From: Monodelphis domestica
Lineage: Eukaryota; Chordata; Mammalia; Didelphimorphia; Didelphidae
Length of the DNA: 64,000 nt
Assembly (NCBI RefSeq): GCF_027887165.1
Contig: NC_077227.1
Location: forward strand, 445,040,895 to 445,104,894
Direction of reading: 5' to 3'
Each line of letters starts with the position of its first letter. Within the stretch, counting starts at the first letter, position 1. Below are positions 1 through 10,560 of this stretch, piece by piece. Under the pieces are notes generated by a model. The model did not search any database and was not told the DNA's origin. It was given only the letters and a program-made list of their open reading frames with translations. The translations under genes were made by a program, and so were the position numbers.

Positions 1-118
1 CAACATCTTTATTTTACAATGAGGAAATTGAGCCCCAGAGAGGTTTTAAGTGGAAGACCCAGTCTTTCAGCCTTAAACTTCAGATCCAAATCTAGCATTC
101 ACTCTACTGAATCATCAA
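1..118 (-). repeat. MIR SINE fragment (minus)
   Basis: The plus strand reads as the reverse complement of a MIR core: ATTTTACAATGAGGAAATTGAG followed by a degraded 'accession' end. It is cut by the window edge. Old and diverged. Confidence 0.55.
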
Positions 119-149
119 ATAGAAAAGAAAATGTAGTCCTGTTTTTTTA

Positions 150-311
150 AGGAAGAAAGTGAAATCTGAAGACTATAGACAGGTGATTTTGCCTTTGATT
201 CCTGGCACAATTTTAGAATGTACTTTGACTAAAATGGTTAATGAATATATAACTAGAAAGGAAAGGAATTATTACAAAGAGTCAGTAGATTTCATCAAAA
301 ATATAAATGAG
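150..311 (+). repeat. L3/CR1-type LINE fragment (RT region)
   Basis: The stretch resembles the L3/CR1 ORF2 region that encodes a motif like 'VNEY..RKE...YKES.DFIKN', which is readable in one frame here. It is probably part of the same old L3 copy seen from 1081, separated by later insertions. The short open frame is a relic and not a gene. Confidence 0.45.
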
Positions 312-502
312 GGAGGGCAGCTAAGTGGCTCAGCAGAAAGCCAAACCTAAAGATGGGAGATCTTGGGTTCAAATCTAGTCTGATACTTCCTACCTGTATG
401 ACTTTGAGCAAGTCACTTAACCTCCATTGCCTAGCATGTACCACTCTTCTGCCTTAGATCTAATACATAGTATTGATTTTAAGATGGAAGATAAGGGTTT
501 TT
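312..502 (+). repeat. Marsupial tRNA/CORE-type SINE
   Basis: Nearly full-length copy. The head is GGCAGCTAAGTGGCTCAG, followed by GGTTCAAATCTAGTC (B-box-like), a GCAAGTCACTTAACCTCC core, and the family's 3' end with a 'gtattgattttaagatggaagataagggtttt' type tail. The same family recurs at least seven times in the window. Confidence 0.8.
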
Positions 503-585
503 TTAATATAGATAAGGGGAATCACTTTAGATATAGCATAACAAAATATTTGCCAGATTCTCTTGTTATTCTTATGAATAATTCC

Positions 586-1040
586 ATAGAATCACAGAAA
601 TTAAGGTAGAAAAGGACCTTAATAGCCATTTGGTCCAATATGTTTCCATAAGAATCCTTACAGTAATATGTCAGACAAATGATTATCCATCCTCTGTGTA
701 AAGATCTTCAAAGCAGAAAAAAAATACAACCTCCCCAAAATATCCCATTCCCTCTCTGCTAGTAAGTTTTTCTAGATATGAAGCCTACATTTACTTCTTT
801 GCAGTCTCCACCTATTATTCTTGTTCTGCCTTCTGGGGCCAAGCAAAATAAAGCTAACCCCTCTTCCACCTGACAATTTTTCAAATATTTGAAGACAACA
901 ATTTTGCCTTTCAAGCCTTTTCTTCTTCAGGCCAAACATCCCTTATTCCTTCAACTAGTGCACATATGGCATGGATTCAAAGCTCTTTACTTTCCTTGTT
1001 ATTGTTCTTTGGACATTCTTGAGATGGAGAGACTGTAGCT
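586..1040 (-). repeat. L3/CR1 LINE 3' end (minus)
   Basis: Begins with the reverse complement of the CR1/L3 terminal repeat (TAGAATCACAGAA) and continues with the typical antisense 3' region: 'TTCTTCAGGCCAAACATCCC', 'gaagacaac'. Orientation is opposite to the L3 copy starting at 1081. Confidence 0.55.
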
Positions 1041-1042
1041 AG

Positions 1043-1077
<35 letters not shown>
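1043..1077. repeat. (TAA)n microsatellite
   Basis: About eleven uninterrupted TAA/ATA units, at the junction between two L3/CR1 copies of opposite orientation. Confidence 0.95.
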
Positions 1078-1078
<1 letters not shown>

Positions 1079-1080
1079 TA

Positions 1081-2110
1081 TGTTACAGAATGGTTGAGTG
1101 GCTGTACTCAAAGAGTAGTCATTAATAGCTTAATGTGAATTTGGAAGGAGTTCTCTAGTTGAATGCCACAGAGATCTATATTTGATGTAATGTCGTTGCA
1201 TCTCATTACCAGTGACTTGGATAAAGACCTAAATGGCATATTATTTTGCAGATATCACAAAGTGGGATATATACCAAAAATAAATGACAAAACCAGAAGT
1301 GAAAAAGATCTTAACAGGTTAACACAATGAAGCTTATCTAATAAATGAAATAAAGTAGGGACAAATGTAAAGTCTTACATTTGGGTTCCAAAAAAAATCA
1401 ATTTTGCAAGTATATTTTGAGAAATATATGGTTTGATAAAAGTTCACTTGAGAAAAATCAGATGATTGTATTGCAATACAGACTTAATGTTATTCAACAG
1501 TTTCATAAGGAAGCAAGAAAGTTAATGACAAATTAGCCTGAATTAAGAAAGGCATATTGTCCAGGAATAGTGAGATAATCATCCCAAAGTACTATGCACT
1601 GGTCAGACCACATCTATAATGTTGTAGTCAATTCTAAGTCAAGAGTTATTTTAGGAAGGATATTGAAAAGCTAGAGAATACCTTAGTAGTATGTTCCAAA
1701 TGCTGGTTATCAAGATCTTATAAGAATTTGTTACATCAATTATGGATTCATATCCTGGAGAAGGAGGCAACACGAAGGCTCAGTGGATAGAACGTGAGAT
1801 CTGGAGTTAGGACGACCTTAGTTCAAATCTGGTCTCAGCCACTTACTAGCTGTATCTTGCTCTTGTTTGTTTTTTAATTCACTGAAGAAGGAAATGGCAA
1901 AAAAGATCTTTAGATCTCAGAGGGGAGGACTGTGGAAATTGAATTGCAGAGGCAGATGTAGAATTCATTTAAGGTAAACTTTTCAAATCCTGGAGATCTC
2001 CAAAAGAACAATAGGCTAACTCTGAAGCGCCCCCTTATTAGAAGTCTTCAGGCAAAGGCCACAGGATCATTTGTCTGGAAGAAGTTAGCTCCAATAGTTG
2101 GAAAACACTT
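1081..2110 (+). repeat. L3/CR1 LINE, RT to 3' region, split by a SINE
   Basis: Recognisable plus-strand L3/CR1 landmarks in order are the 'tgagtggctgtactcaaagagtagtc' region, 'AGTGACTTGGATAAAG', 'ctggtcagaccacatct', and after the SINE interruption 'gaggcagatgtagaattc' and 'gaagtcttcaggcaaaggcc'. The copy is highly mutated and its ORF is destroyed. The SINE at 1760-1910 interrupts it. Confidence 0.6.
1760..1910 (+). repeat. RTE-tailed marsupial SINE inside L3
   Basis: Head GGCTCAGTGGATAGAAC, then GTTCAAATCTGGTCTCAG, then a truncated tail related to 'gaaggaaatggcaaa...atcttt', the RTE-derived 3' end also seen reversed at 13545, 17967 and 26980. Confidence 0.6.
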
Positions 2111-2160
2111 GACACTGGGCCTGGCACATAGTAGGTGCATAATAAAAGCTTATAGAATGA
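2103..2160 (+). repeat. MIR/L2 tail remnant
   Basis: 'CCTGGCACATAGTAGGTGC' followed by 'ataataaaagcttat' is the common end shared by MIR and L2 copies. Confidence 0.4.
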
Positions 2161-2284
2161 ATGAATGTTTATGAAATGAAATATTAGCTTTGTATCTTGA
2201 GCCCTACTACAATGCTTTGTGTATTTGGAGAAAGCGGAGGGATTAGACCTGTTATTTTACTAATGTAAAGATTCTCAGTGAGAA

Positions 2285-2505
2285 TACCACCTAGGGAGCT
2301 AGGTGCCCCACTATGCAGAGCATTGGACCTGGAGTAAAAAAGATCTAAGTTTGAATTTAGCCTCAGGCACTTGGCAAGTCATGAACAACGTCTGCCTCAG
2401 TTTCCTCTACTATAAAATATAAATAATAATAGTAACTGCCTCTCAGTATTGTTGTGAGGGTCAAAGTAGATAATATTTGTAATGATGTCACAGGGATTGG
2501 CAGAT
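2285..2505 (+). repeat. MIR SINE (plus)
   Basis: Core features in sense order: 'gagcattggacctggag', 'cactggcaagtca'-like, GCCTCAGTTTCCTC, 'tataaaat', and TTGTTGTGAGGGTCAAA. Confidence 0.7.
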
Positions 2506-2745
2506 AATAACTTTTATATAGCACTTACTATGCGCCAGGCACTGTGTTAAGCACTTTATAAATATTATCTATTTGTAAATATTATCTATTTTGACCACAA
2601 CCCTGGGAGGTAGCTGAGGCAAACAGAAGTTAAGTGACTTGCCCAAGGACACACAGCTAGTAAATGTCTGAAGCTGAATTTGAATTCACATATTCCTGGC
2701 TCCAAAGCCGGTGGTTTCTCCATTGTGCTACCTAAATGCTTAGTC
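2506..2745 (-). repeat. MIR SINE (minus)
   Basis: Antisense MIR with 'ATGCGCCAGGCACTGTG', an internal near-duplication of 'aaatattatctatttg', 'GTTAAGTGACTTGCCCAAGG', 'CACACAGCTAG' and a 'cattgtgctacct' end. It lies tail-to-tail with the preceding plus MIR. Confidence 0.75.
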
Positions 2746-3009
2746 AATGGTTCTAAAAGCCCCTTCCAGTTCTGATATTACCTAGCTTAGATCTCACTCC
2801 TACCCTGGCTCCAGAGAAGGATGATGGAGTTGCCCCCAATGTCTCAGAGATGATTAAACCACAAATTTGCAATAGTGTTATTTAGGATTCTAACCTGGAG
2901 GTCTTGACAGTTGAAAAGACTGAATTTGAAGACTTCAGGGGAAGAGCAGAAATTTGGTGGAGGATATAGATATGATGAAAAATTCTGGTTCTATCTTTTA
3001 AAAAGCTCT
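2746..3009. other. No recognised feature
   Basis: No gene or repeat family that I can name. Only short open frames with no protein-family resemblance occur here. Confidence 0.4.
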
Positions 3010-3430
3010 TATTGTGGTCATAATTTAAATGAGCCCACACCTCCACAAATCATGTGTGTCCACTCCTATGTGCTTACATGGATACCACTCTAGTTCAGGC
3101 CTATAATACCTCTCTCCTATATTATTGTAGTAGTCCCCTAACTTATGGCTCTCCTAATTTCTTCTTTTCCAAAACTTAAACTCCAGTTCTCATCACAATC
3201 TCTCATTCCTTCCTTATCTCTATCTCTCAGAATAATTATTTCTTCATGGCTCAGTTCAGGTACCATTTTCTGCATAATGCTAAATAGGTCCCCAGGTGCT
3301 GATGTCTTCTTTTTCTCTAACTTAGCTTATATGTACTCATCAGTGAACATGTTGTATACCCCCAAAGCCACTAGATAATTCAGTTTTTATCTTTGTATTC
3401 TCTGTGCTTAGCACAGTGGTTGCACATGGG
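3010..3430 (+). repeat. L2 LINE 3' region
   Basis: The sequence follows the L2 3' end in sense orientation: a relic of 'tagttcaggcc..a.acctctc', 'catggctcagttcaggtacc' (from 'aaggctcagctcaaatgcc'), a degraded 'ttgtattctctgtgcttagcacagtg' and the terminal region. The 77-codon open frame at 3145 is a relic of L2 ORF2 3' sequence and not a gene. Confidence 0.65.
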
Positions 3431-3434
3431 ATAA

Positions 3435-3518
3435 TAGACCTAGACCTGGAACAGAACTTGGCTATTTGTTAGTCTAATCTTCTCATTTTACAAATAAGGA
3501 AACTAAGGACTAGTTTTT
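3435..3518 (-). repeat. MIR (minus), left part split by the L1 insertion
   Basis: 'CTCATTTTACAAATAAGGAAAC' is antisense MIR core. The same MIR resumes at 9000 ('ggtcccatgggtagaaaagcatcagagctaggacctcaggtct...'), which shows that the L1 landed inside it. Confidence 0.65.
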
Positions 3519-3535
3519 TAAAAAGAACTTTTCCA
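3519..3535 (+). repeat. Target-site duplication, 5' copy (L1)
   Basis: TAAAAAGAACTTTTCCA occurs here and again at 8983-8999, bracketing the L1 exactly. The first few bases could be counted as L1 tail in the 3' copy, so the true duplication is 15-17 bp. Confidence 0.85.
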
Positions 3536-4018
3536 TGAAGTGGAGTCAAGATGGCAGAAGAGAGGCAGCAAATGTTCAGATCTCTGAAAACCCTTCCTTA
3601 CAGATTACAAACTAAACTCTCCAAGGAAACTTAAAATCAAACCTAACAACAAGACAGAGCCAAGGAACCCTCCTGCTGGACTCAACTTAAAAGATACACC
3701 CCCCCCAAGCCAGAATTCAAGAACACTCCGGTTTAAGGAGAAGGAAGAAGGAAGGTCCCAGTAACCCCTCCCCCACCTAGAGCACTAAGCTTCCAGTGGC
3801 AACTGGAACATCTGGGTGGACAAAGGCGCTGGTCTGGAGGGAGTAGTTTGCAGTCAAAGCTGTGCCAGGCTCAGAGCATACAACACAGGCAGTGGGGAAG
3901 CAGATAGAGAAGGAACACAGAACTCAGAGCAGGCAGCAGTTGCAGCAGCAGAGACACTCCATATTTCCCCACCCTCCCAAGAGTTTTGGCCTCAGGGCAC
4001 ATCCTGCAACCTAGCCAG

Positions 4019-4160
4019 ACTTAATCCCATCAAAGCCTTCAGAGGGCAGGGAAGCTCAAGTTCCAAAACCTCTCCTCCACAGACTGCTGGACTTAATCCT
4101 ATCAAAGTCTCCAGAGAGCAGGGAAGCTCAAGCTCCAACACTATCCCCCACAGACTAAAG
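4019..4160 (+). repeat. Two tandem ~70-bp units in the L1 5' UTR
   Basis: The unit beginning 'acttaatccCatcaaagcc' is repeated about 72 bp later as 'acttaatccTatcaaagtc'. Both contain GCAGGGAAGCTCAAG and end in CACAGACT. This resembles the monomer-like promoter repeats of some mammalian L1s. Confidence 0.8.
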
Positions 4161-4277
4161 TAAGAGATTTACTGACAAAACTCCAAAAGTGAAGGCAGAA
4201 AGAAAAGCCCAAAACCACAAAAAAAAAAGAGAGGAGCAAAAGCTCAGGAAACTGCAGGGAGTAAAAAAGGGGTAAAT

Positions 4278-5483
4278 ATGAGCAAACAACAGAAAAAGAA
4301 AAAAGAAATTACAATCAGCAGCTTCTATACAGGCAATGAACAAAGAGCAAAAGAAACAGAGCAGGATGAGGAACAGAGAAGAAACACCAATCAAAAAAAA
4401 AAAAAACCAGAAAACCCAGCAAATTGGATACAGGCTCTGGAAGAACTCAAAATACAATCCAAAACACAATTAAGAGAGGCTAAAGACAACTGGGAAAATA
4501 ACTTAAAAACTAAGATAAGTCATCTGGAAACAGAGGTGCTTAAACTAAAAAATTAAAATACTGTCTTGAAAGCCAAAATCAACCAGATTGAAAATGAGGC
4601 AAAGGAGATGAAAGATGAGGAAAAGAAGATGAAAGATGAAGCAAAGGAAATGAAAGATGAGGCAAAGAGGATGAAAGATGACCTCCAAAGAAAATCAGAC
4701 CAGAAGGAGAAGGATGACCAAAAAGCCAGGGATGAAATCCAGTCTTTAAGAACGAGAATACAGCAACTAGAATCAAGTGACTTCACAAGGCAGCAGGACA
4801 CTATGAAACAAAAATCAAAAGAATGATAAAAGGAAAATGTGAAACACCTCATTCACAAAATAGAAGATTTAGAAAATCATTCTAGGAGAGACAACTTAAT
4901 AATTATTGGTCTACCAGAAGACCATGACAAAAGAAAAATCCTGGACATAATACAATAGGAAATGATCCAAGGAAACCTCCCCAGTATTCTAGAACAAGAG
5001 GAAAAAGTGGAAATTGAAAGAATCCACAGATCACCTCCTGTACTTAATCTCCAACTGATAACACCCAAGAATGTTATAGCCAAATTCAAGAACTATCAGA
5101 CCAAGGAAAAAATATTACAAGCTGTCAAGAAGAAGTTATTCAGATACCATGGAACCACAGTGAGGATAACACAGGATCTGTCTGCATCTACACTGAAGGA
5201 CTGAAAGGCATGGGATATGATATTCCAGAAAGCAGGGAAACTAGGTCTACAACCAAGAATAAATTACCCAGCAAAACCTACTATATTCTTATAGGGGAAA
5301 GTATGGTCATTTAACAAAATAGAAGAATTCCAAGCATTTGTAAAGAAAAGACCAGACCTGAACAGAAAATTTCATGCCCAAGCTCAGAACTCAAGAGAAT
5401 CATCAAAAGGTAATTTTAAAATAGGGGGAAAAGAAAAAAACTTTTTTAAGAGACCCAATAAGTTAAAATATGTATCCCTATAA
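4278..5483 (+). pseudogene. L1 ORF1 (RNA-binding protein) remains
   Basis: One reading frame runs through the whole span but is broken by stops at 4554, 4824, 4827, 4956, 5202 and about 5292. Parts in order are a basic N-terminus (MSKQQKKKKE), a coiled coil at 4430-4820 with a Lys/Glu-rich heptad repeat (units like EMKDEAK repeated four to five times at 4600-4680), an RRM-like segment with 'NLIIIGLPE' (about 4890), and a C-terminal domain with 'LGLQPRINYPAKPT' and 'EEFQAFVKKRP' (5230-5350). In an active L1 this protein trimerises and coats L1 RNA. Here it cannot be made whole. Confidence 0.85.
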
Positions 5484-6122
5484 GAAAAGAGGTCATTGGT
5501 AACTCTTAAAAATTGGTATCATCACCTGTGCAGCTAGAAGAGTTACACTTAGAGAGAACAGTGACAAAGTGTATAGGATGAAATGCCAAGACATAAATAT
5601 GTATATAGATATATGTATGCATAAATACATATATATGTATGTGTATATATGTGTGTGTGTGTATACAACTAGAGCTTAAAAAAGAGGTTAGTACTAAAAG
5701 GAATGGGAAAAGAAACAAAAGGGGTAAATTTTTATGTCACAAAGAAGCTCATGGTGTGAGTGGGGAAGAACATCAATACACTGGAAGGGTAAAGAGGTTG
5801 GAGATAGGAAATACTTAACTCTTATGTGCATTGAAATTGACTCAAAGAGGGAAGAACAATCCAATGCATTGGGGTCATAATAATGCACACAATGCCCCCT
5901 ATAGGGAAGTAGAAGGATAATAAATGGACTGGTGGAGAGAGAAGCAGTACAAGGGAGAGTGGGGGTCGGGGGATAATAAAGAAAATAAGGGGGATAAGAA
6001 AAGAGGGGGTAGAAATGGAAGTAAAATAAAGGTGGGAATTGGGGGAACTGATTAAAAACAAAACATTGGTGTAGAAGGAAATAATGAAAGAAGAAAAGGC
6101 AGGACTAGGAGTAGAAATCAAA

Positions 6123-8652
6123 ATGCTTGGAAATACACAGCTGGAAATCATAACTCTGAATGTGAATGGAATGAACTCACCCGTAAAATGCAAACAAATA
6201 GCAGAATGGATTAGAATCCCAAACCCTACCATATGTTGTTTACAAGAAACACACATGAGGAAGGTAGACATGCATAGGGTAAAAGTAAGAGGATGGAGTT
6301 AAATCTATTGGGCGATCAACTGATAAAAAGAAGTCAAGAGTTGCAATCATGATATCTGACAAAGCCAAAGTATAAATAGATCTAGCCAAAAGAGATAGGG
6401 AAGGTAATTACATCCTGATAAAGGCAGTATAGACAATGAGGAAATATCAGTACTCAACATGTATGCACCAAATGGCATAGCATCCAAATTTCTAAAGGAG
6501 AAACTAGTGAAATTGAAGGATGAATAGATAGAAAAACTATACTAGAAGGAGACCTGAACTGTCCTCTATCAGAACTAGATAAATCAAACCAAAAAATAAA
6601 TAAGAAAGAGGTAAGAGAAATGACTGAAATCTTAGAAAAATTAGAGTTAGTAGATATGTGAAGACAAATAAGGACAAAAAGGAATACATTCTTTTCAGCA
6701 GCACATGGTATATTCACAAAGACTGACCATGTATTAGGGCATAAAAACATTGCAAACAAGTGCAAAAGAGAAGAAATAATAAATACAACCTTCTCAGATC
6801 ACAATAAAATGAAAATAATTAGTAAAGGTACATGGAGAGGTAAATCAAAAATTAATTGGAAATTAAACAATACAATTTCTCCAAAATTAGTTAAAGAACA
6901 AATCACAGAAACAATTAATAACTTCAATGAAGAAAATGACAATGATGAGACATCCTTTCAAAATCTATGGGATACAGCCAAAGCAGTACTCAGGGGGAAA
7001 TTCATATCTTTGAGTTCATATATTAACAAATTAGAGAGGGCAGAAGTCAATGAATTGGACATGTAAATTAAAAAACTAGAAAGTGAACAAATTAAAAATC
7101 CTCAGATGAGGACTAAATTAGACATCCTAAAAATAAAAGTAGAAATTAATAAAATTGAAAGTCAAAGAACTATTGATTTCAAAAATAAGACTAGAAGCTG
7201 GTATTTTGAAAAAATCAAATAAAATAGACAAAGTACTGGTCAATCTAATTTTAAAAAAGAAACAAGAAAACCAAATTGATAGTATCCAAGATGAAAAGGA
7301 AGGCCTCACCTCTAATTAAGAGGAAATTAAGGCAATCATTAAAAATTATTATGCCCAATTATATAGCAATAAATATGACAATCTAGTGATATGGATGAAT
7401 ATTTACAAAAATATAAATTGCCTAGGAAAGTAGCCTTGAAGTACCAGATCTAAAAAAATACTATAAAGCAGTGGTCATCAAAACAATATGGTACTGGCTA
7501 AGAGATAGAAAGGAGGAACAGTGGAATAGACTTGGGGGAGTTACTTCAGCAAGACAGTCTATGACAAGCCCAAAGATCCCAGCTTTTGGGACCAAAACCC
7601 ACTATTTGATAAAAAAAAAAACTGCTGGGAAAATTGGAAGACAGTGTGGGAGAGATTAGGTTTGGATCAACACTTCACACCCTACACCAAGATAAACTCA
7701 GAATGGGTGAATGACTTGAATATAAAGAAGGAAACTATAAGTAAATCAAGTGAACACAGAATAGTATACATGTCACACCTTTGGGAAAAGAAAAAATTTT
7801 AAACCAAGCAAGACTTAGAAAAAGTCACAAAATATAAAATAAATAATTTTGATTACATCAAATTAAAAAGTTTTTTGTACAAACAAAACCAATGTAACCA
7901 AAATTAGAAGGGAAGTAACAAATTGGGAAACAATCTTCATAACAAAAACCTCTGACAAAGGTATAATTACTCAAATTTACAAAGAGCTAAATCAATTGTA
8001 CAAAAAATCAAGATATTCTCCAATTGATAAATGGGCAAGGTACATGAATAGGCAATTTTCAGTCAAAAAAATCAAAACTATTAATAAGCACATTAAAACA
8101 TGTTCTAAATCTCTTATAGTCAGGGAGATGCAAATCAAAACAAACGCAAATCTGAGGTATCGCCTCACACCCAGCAGATTGGCTAACATGACAACAATGG
8201 AAACTAATGAATGCTGGAGGGGATGTGGCAAAGTCGGGACATTAATGCATTGCTGGTGGAGTTGTGAATTGATCCAACCATTCTGGAGGGCAATTTGGAA
8301 CTATGCCCAAAGGGTGCTAAAAGACTGTCTGCCCTTTGATCCAGCCATAGCACTGCCGGGCTTGTACCCCAATGAGATAATAAGGAAAAAGATTTGTACA
8401 AGAATATTCACAGCTGTGCTCTTTGTGGTGGCAAAAAATTGGAAAATGAGGGAATGCCCTTCAATTGGGGAATGGCTGAACAAATTGTGGTATATGTTGG
8501 TGATGGAATACTATTATGCTCAAAGCAATAATAAAGTGGAGGAATTTCATATAAACTGGAATGACCTCCAGAAATTGATTCAGAGTAAGAAGAGCAGAAC
8601 CAGGAGAACATTGCACACAGAGACCAATAAATTGTGGTACAATCGAATGTAA
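6123..8652 (+). pseudogene. L1 ORF2 (endonuclease / RT) remains, RT deleted
   Basis: The start at 6123 is chosen because the L1 endonuclease begins there: 'LEIITLNVNGMNSP' with the catalytic-region Asn, then 'CCLQETHM'. The frame breaks at 6300 and often afterwards. EN and linker are traceable to about 7427. The reverse transcriptase fingers, palm and thumb are missing. The 3' part is open from 7996 to 8652 (218 codons) and carries the ORF2 C-terminal Cys/His motif 'CWRGCGKVGTLMHCWWSC' and 'WLNKLWYMLVMEYYYAQ'. This C-terminal frame is the longest plus-strand open frame in the window, yet it is only a relic. Confidence 0.88.
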
Positions 8653-8982
8653 TGGACTTCTCCATTAGTGGCAATGCAGTGATCCTGAACAACTTGGAGG
8701 GATTTATGAGAAATAACGTTATCCACATTCAAAGGAAAAACTGTGGGAGTAATAACACAGAAGATAAACAACTACTTGAATACATGAGTTGAAGGGATAT
8801 GGCTGGGGATGTAGACTCTAAATGAACATCCTAATGCAAACACCAACAACATGGAAATAGGTTCTGATCAAGGACACATGTAATATCCAATGAAATTGCG
8901 CGTTGGCTGCAGATAGGGTGGGGGAGGGGAGGGAGGGAAACAATGTGATTCTTGTAACCAAGGAATAATGTTCTAAATTGAC

Positions 8983-8999
8983 TAAAAAGAACTTTTCCA
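8983..8999 (+). repeat. Target-site duplication, 3' copy (L1)
   Basis: Second copy of TAAAAAGAACTTTTCCA, immediately after the L1 3' UTR ('gttctaaattgac'). No long poly-A tail separates them. Confidence 0.85.
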
Positions 9000-9068
9000 G
9001 GTCCCATGGGTAGAAAAGCATCAGAGCTAGGACCTCAGGTCTTCTGCTACCAGTCACAGTTTGCATGA
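9000..9068 (-). repeat. MIR (minus), right part after the L1
   Basis: Continues the MIR interrupted at 3518: 'agaaaagcatcagagctaggacctcaggtcttctg', the antisense MIR 5' section. Confidence 0.6.
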
Positions 9069-9470
9069 TTCACTTCTTCCCAGGATTTCTGATCTCATTA
9101 ATTCAGGTGTTCTCTCTGGGATAGAGAGAGGAAAAACATCTGATTTTCCTGACCTCACCATTCTCTGTCCAACAGGCTGTCTATTCCATAGCCACATCCC
9201 CTCCTGTTTATTGGGTCCTGATCCCACTCCTATCTGATTGATGCTTCTTTGTCTTTGACCTCAAAAATGGGAAACCAATTAGACCCAACTGAGAGGGAGC
9301 CCTGTCTTTCACTATAAAATATTTGAGCTGTCCTGACCCTGAAGACCAAGTCTCCCTGACTCCAGATCTATCTGAGATGTCTTTAAGTTTGGATCTAAGA
9401 GGCCCAGAGAGAACTTGGTGTAACCATGCTCCAAGACTTCCTCTGATATGAGGTGGCAGCATGGTACAGT
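9069..9470. other. No recognised feature
   Basis: No family recognised. The open frame on the minus strand here reads through a (GAT/GGT) repeat and MIR sequence and is not gene-like. Confidence 0.35.
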
Positions 9471-9474
9471 AGGA

Positions 9475-9690
9475 ATGATGATGATGATGGTGGTGGTGGC
9501 AATAATAATAGCTATTATTTACATAGCACTTTAATAACATGTTATCTCATTCAATCTTCATAAACTCATGATATAGGTGCTATCACTTATTTAATATATG
9601 AGGCTAAAAAAGCTTGTGACTTCTCCAGGCAGGAAGGATTGAACTTGGGTCCTCCTGACTTCAGGTCTAACACCTTGCTGCTTAACACTA
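9475..9690 (-). repeat. MIR (minus) with GAT/GGT microsatellite tail
   Basis: (GAT)n(GGT)n at 9475-9500 leads into 'aataataatagctattatttacatagcac', 'ttatctcattcaatcttc' and 'ggtcctcctgacttcaggtc', an antisense MIR. Confidence 0.7.
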
Positions 9691-9694
9691 TCTT

Positions 9695-9862
9695 TGCAAT
9701 CAGAGGGACTGGATTCAAATTCTACCTCTTAGGTTTACTGTATGAACTTGGGCAAGTCACTTATACTCTTTTTATTTTATTTTTTATTTGTAAAATGAGC
9801 AGGTTGGACTAGATAATGGTTGAGATCCCTTTTTGTGATGTCTATGATCCCATGAAGACTAT
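9695..9862 (+). repeat. MIR/MIR3 (plus)
   Basis: 'ggactggattcaaattctacctc', 'GAACTTGGGCAAGTCACTTA', 'tttgtaaaatgagcaggttggactagat' and 'tctatgatcccatga' follow the MIR3 sense order. A T-rich insertion sits in the middle. Confidence 0.65.
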
Positions 9863-9984
9863 CCTAAGAATCCCTGATTGCATCCTTCTGTTTCCCTCTC
9901 TTGCCCCTGTTTTGGAAGTGTCTATTTGGGCCCCAGTGTGAAGGGGTAGGTAAGATGCACCAGTTCTTTTTCCATGATGTACAT

Positions 9985-10550
9985 TTCTTCTCTGTGCTAA
10001 TTATCTACATCAGTCCCCTAGTTTTGGGAACCTCCTCTGCCAGCAGTTCTGTTCTGGACCCTCTTCTTTTCTCTCCCCGTATTCTTACTTGTAGAAGTCA
10101 TTAACTCCCCTGGGTTTAATTATTATCTCTTCACAGGTGACTGACAAACCTATATAGCTAGTCTCCACTTTTCTTCCAGGCTTCATGACTGCAGTGCAAT
10201 GTCCTGGACATTTCAAACTCAATGTCCCATAAATATTTCAAACTAAATACATCCAAACTGAATTCATCAACCCTACCTCCCAACCCACTCCTCTCCCGAA
10301 CATCTCCATTTCTGTTAAGGGTACCATCATCCTTACAATTCCCAGGTTCATAACCTTGGTATGATCTTTGACTTCTCGCTTTTTCTCATATCACATATCC
10401 AATAAATTGCCAAAAGTTGACATTATTATCACCACAAAATCTTTCCTATCATGTGCCATCTCACTACTTACATAGCCACCATTTTAGTTCAGGGATTCGG
10501 TGTCTTTCACTTGAATTATTGCAGTGGACTCCTGATTAGTACTTAATAAT
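9985..10550 (+). repeat. L2 LINE, ORF2 3' region
   Basis: Sense L2 landmarks: 'gggtttaattattatctcttcacaggtgactgac', 'tgtcctggacatttcaaactcaatgtccca', 'catccttacaattcccaggttcataaccttggt', 'gccaccattttagttcaggg' and 'cttgaattattgcagtggactcctgattagt'. These encode the C-terminal part of L2 RT. The frame is destroyed. Confidence 0.8.
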
Positions 10551-10560
10551 TACTTGTTTC

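Larger units (their letters stand above)
3536..8982 (+). mobile_element. L1 retrotransposon, 5'-complete but internally deleted
   Basis: A 5.4-kb L1 in sense orientation between 17-bp target-site duplications. It has a 5' UTR (3536-4277) starting with an 'AAGATGGCAGAAGAG' type motif usual at L1 5' ends. ORF1 remains cover 4278-5483, an inter-ORF spacer of unusual length (about 640 bp, G/A-rich with a TATA/TG microsatellite) runs to 6122, ORF2 remains cover 6123-8652, and the 3' UTR runs to 8982. ORF2 should be about 3.8 kb but only 2.5 kb is present: sequence jumps from the endonuclease-RT linker (about 7427) straight to the post-RT '[11 protein letters not shown]' region (about 7435). Several in-frame stops are present. 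The element is inactive in cis. Confidence 0.9.

Noticed and set aside
5506..6271. Minus-strand open frames opposite the L1 inter-ORF region
   Set aside because: Antisense of A-rich L1 sequence. Frames rich in Phe/Ser/Ile arise from composition.
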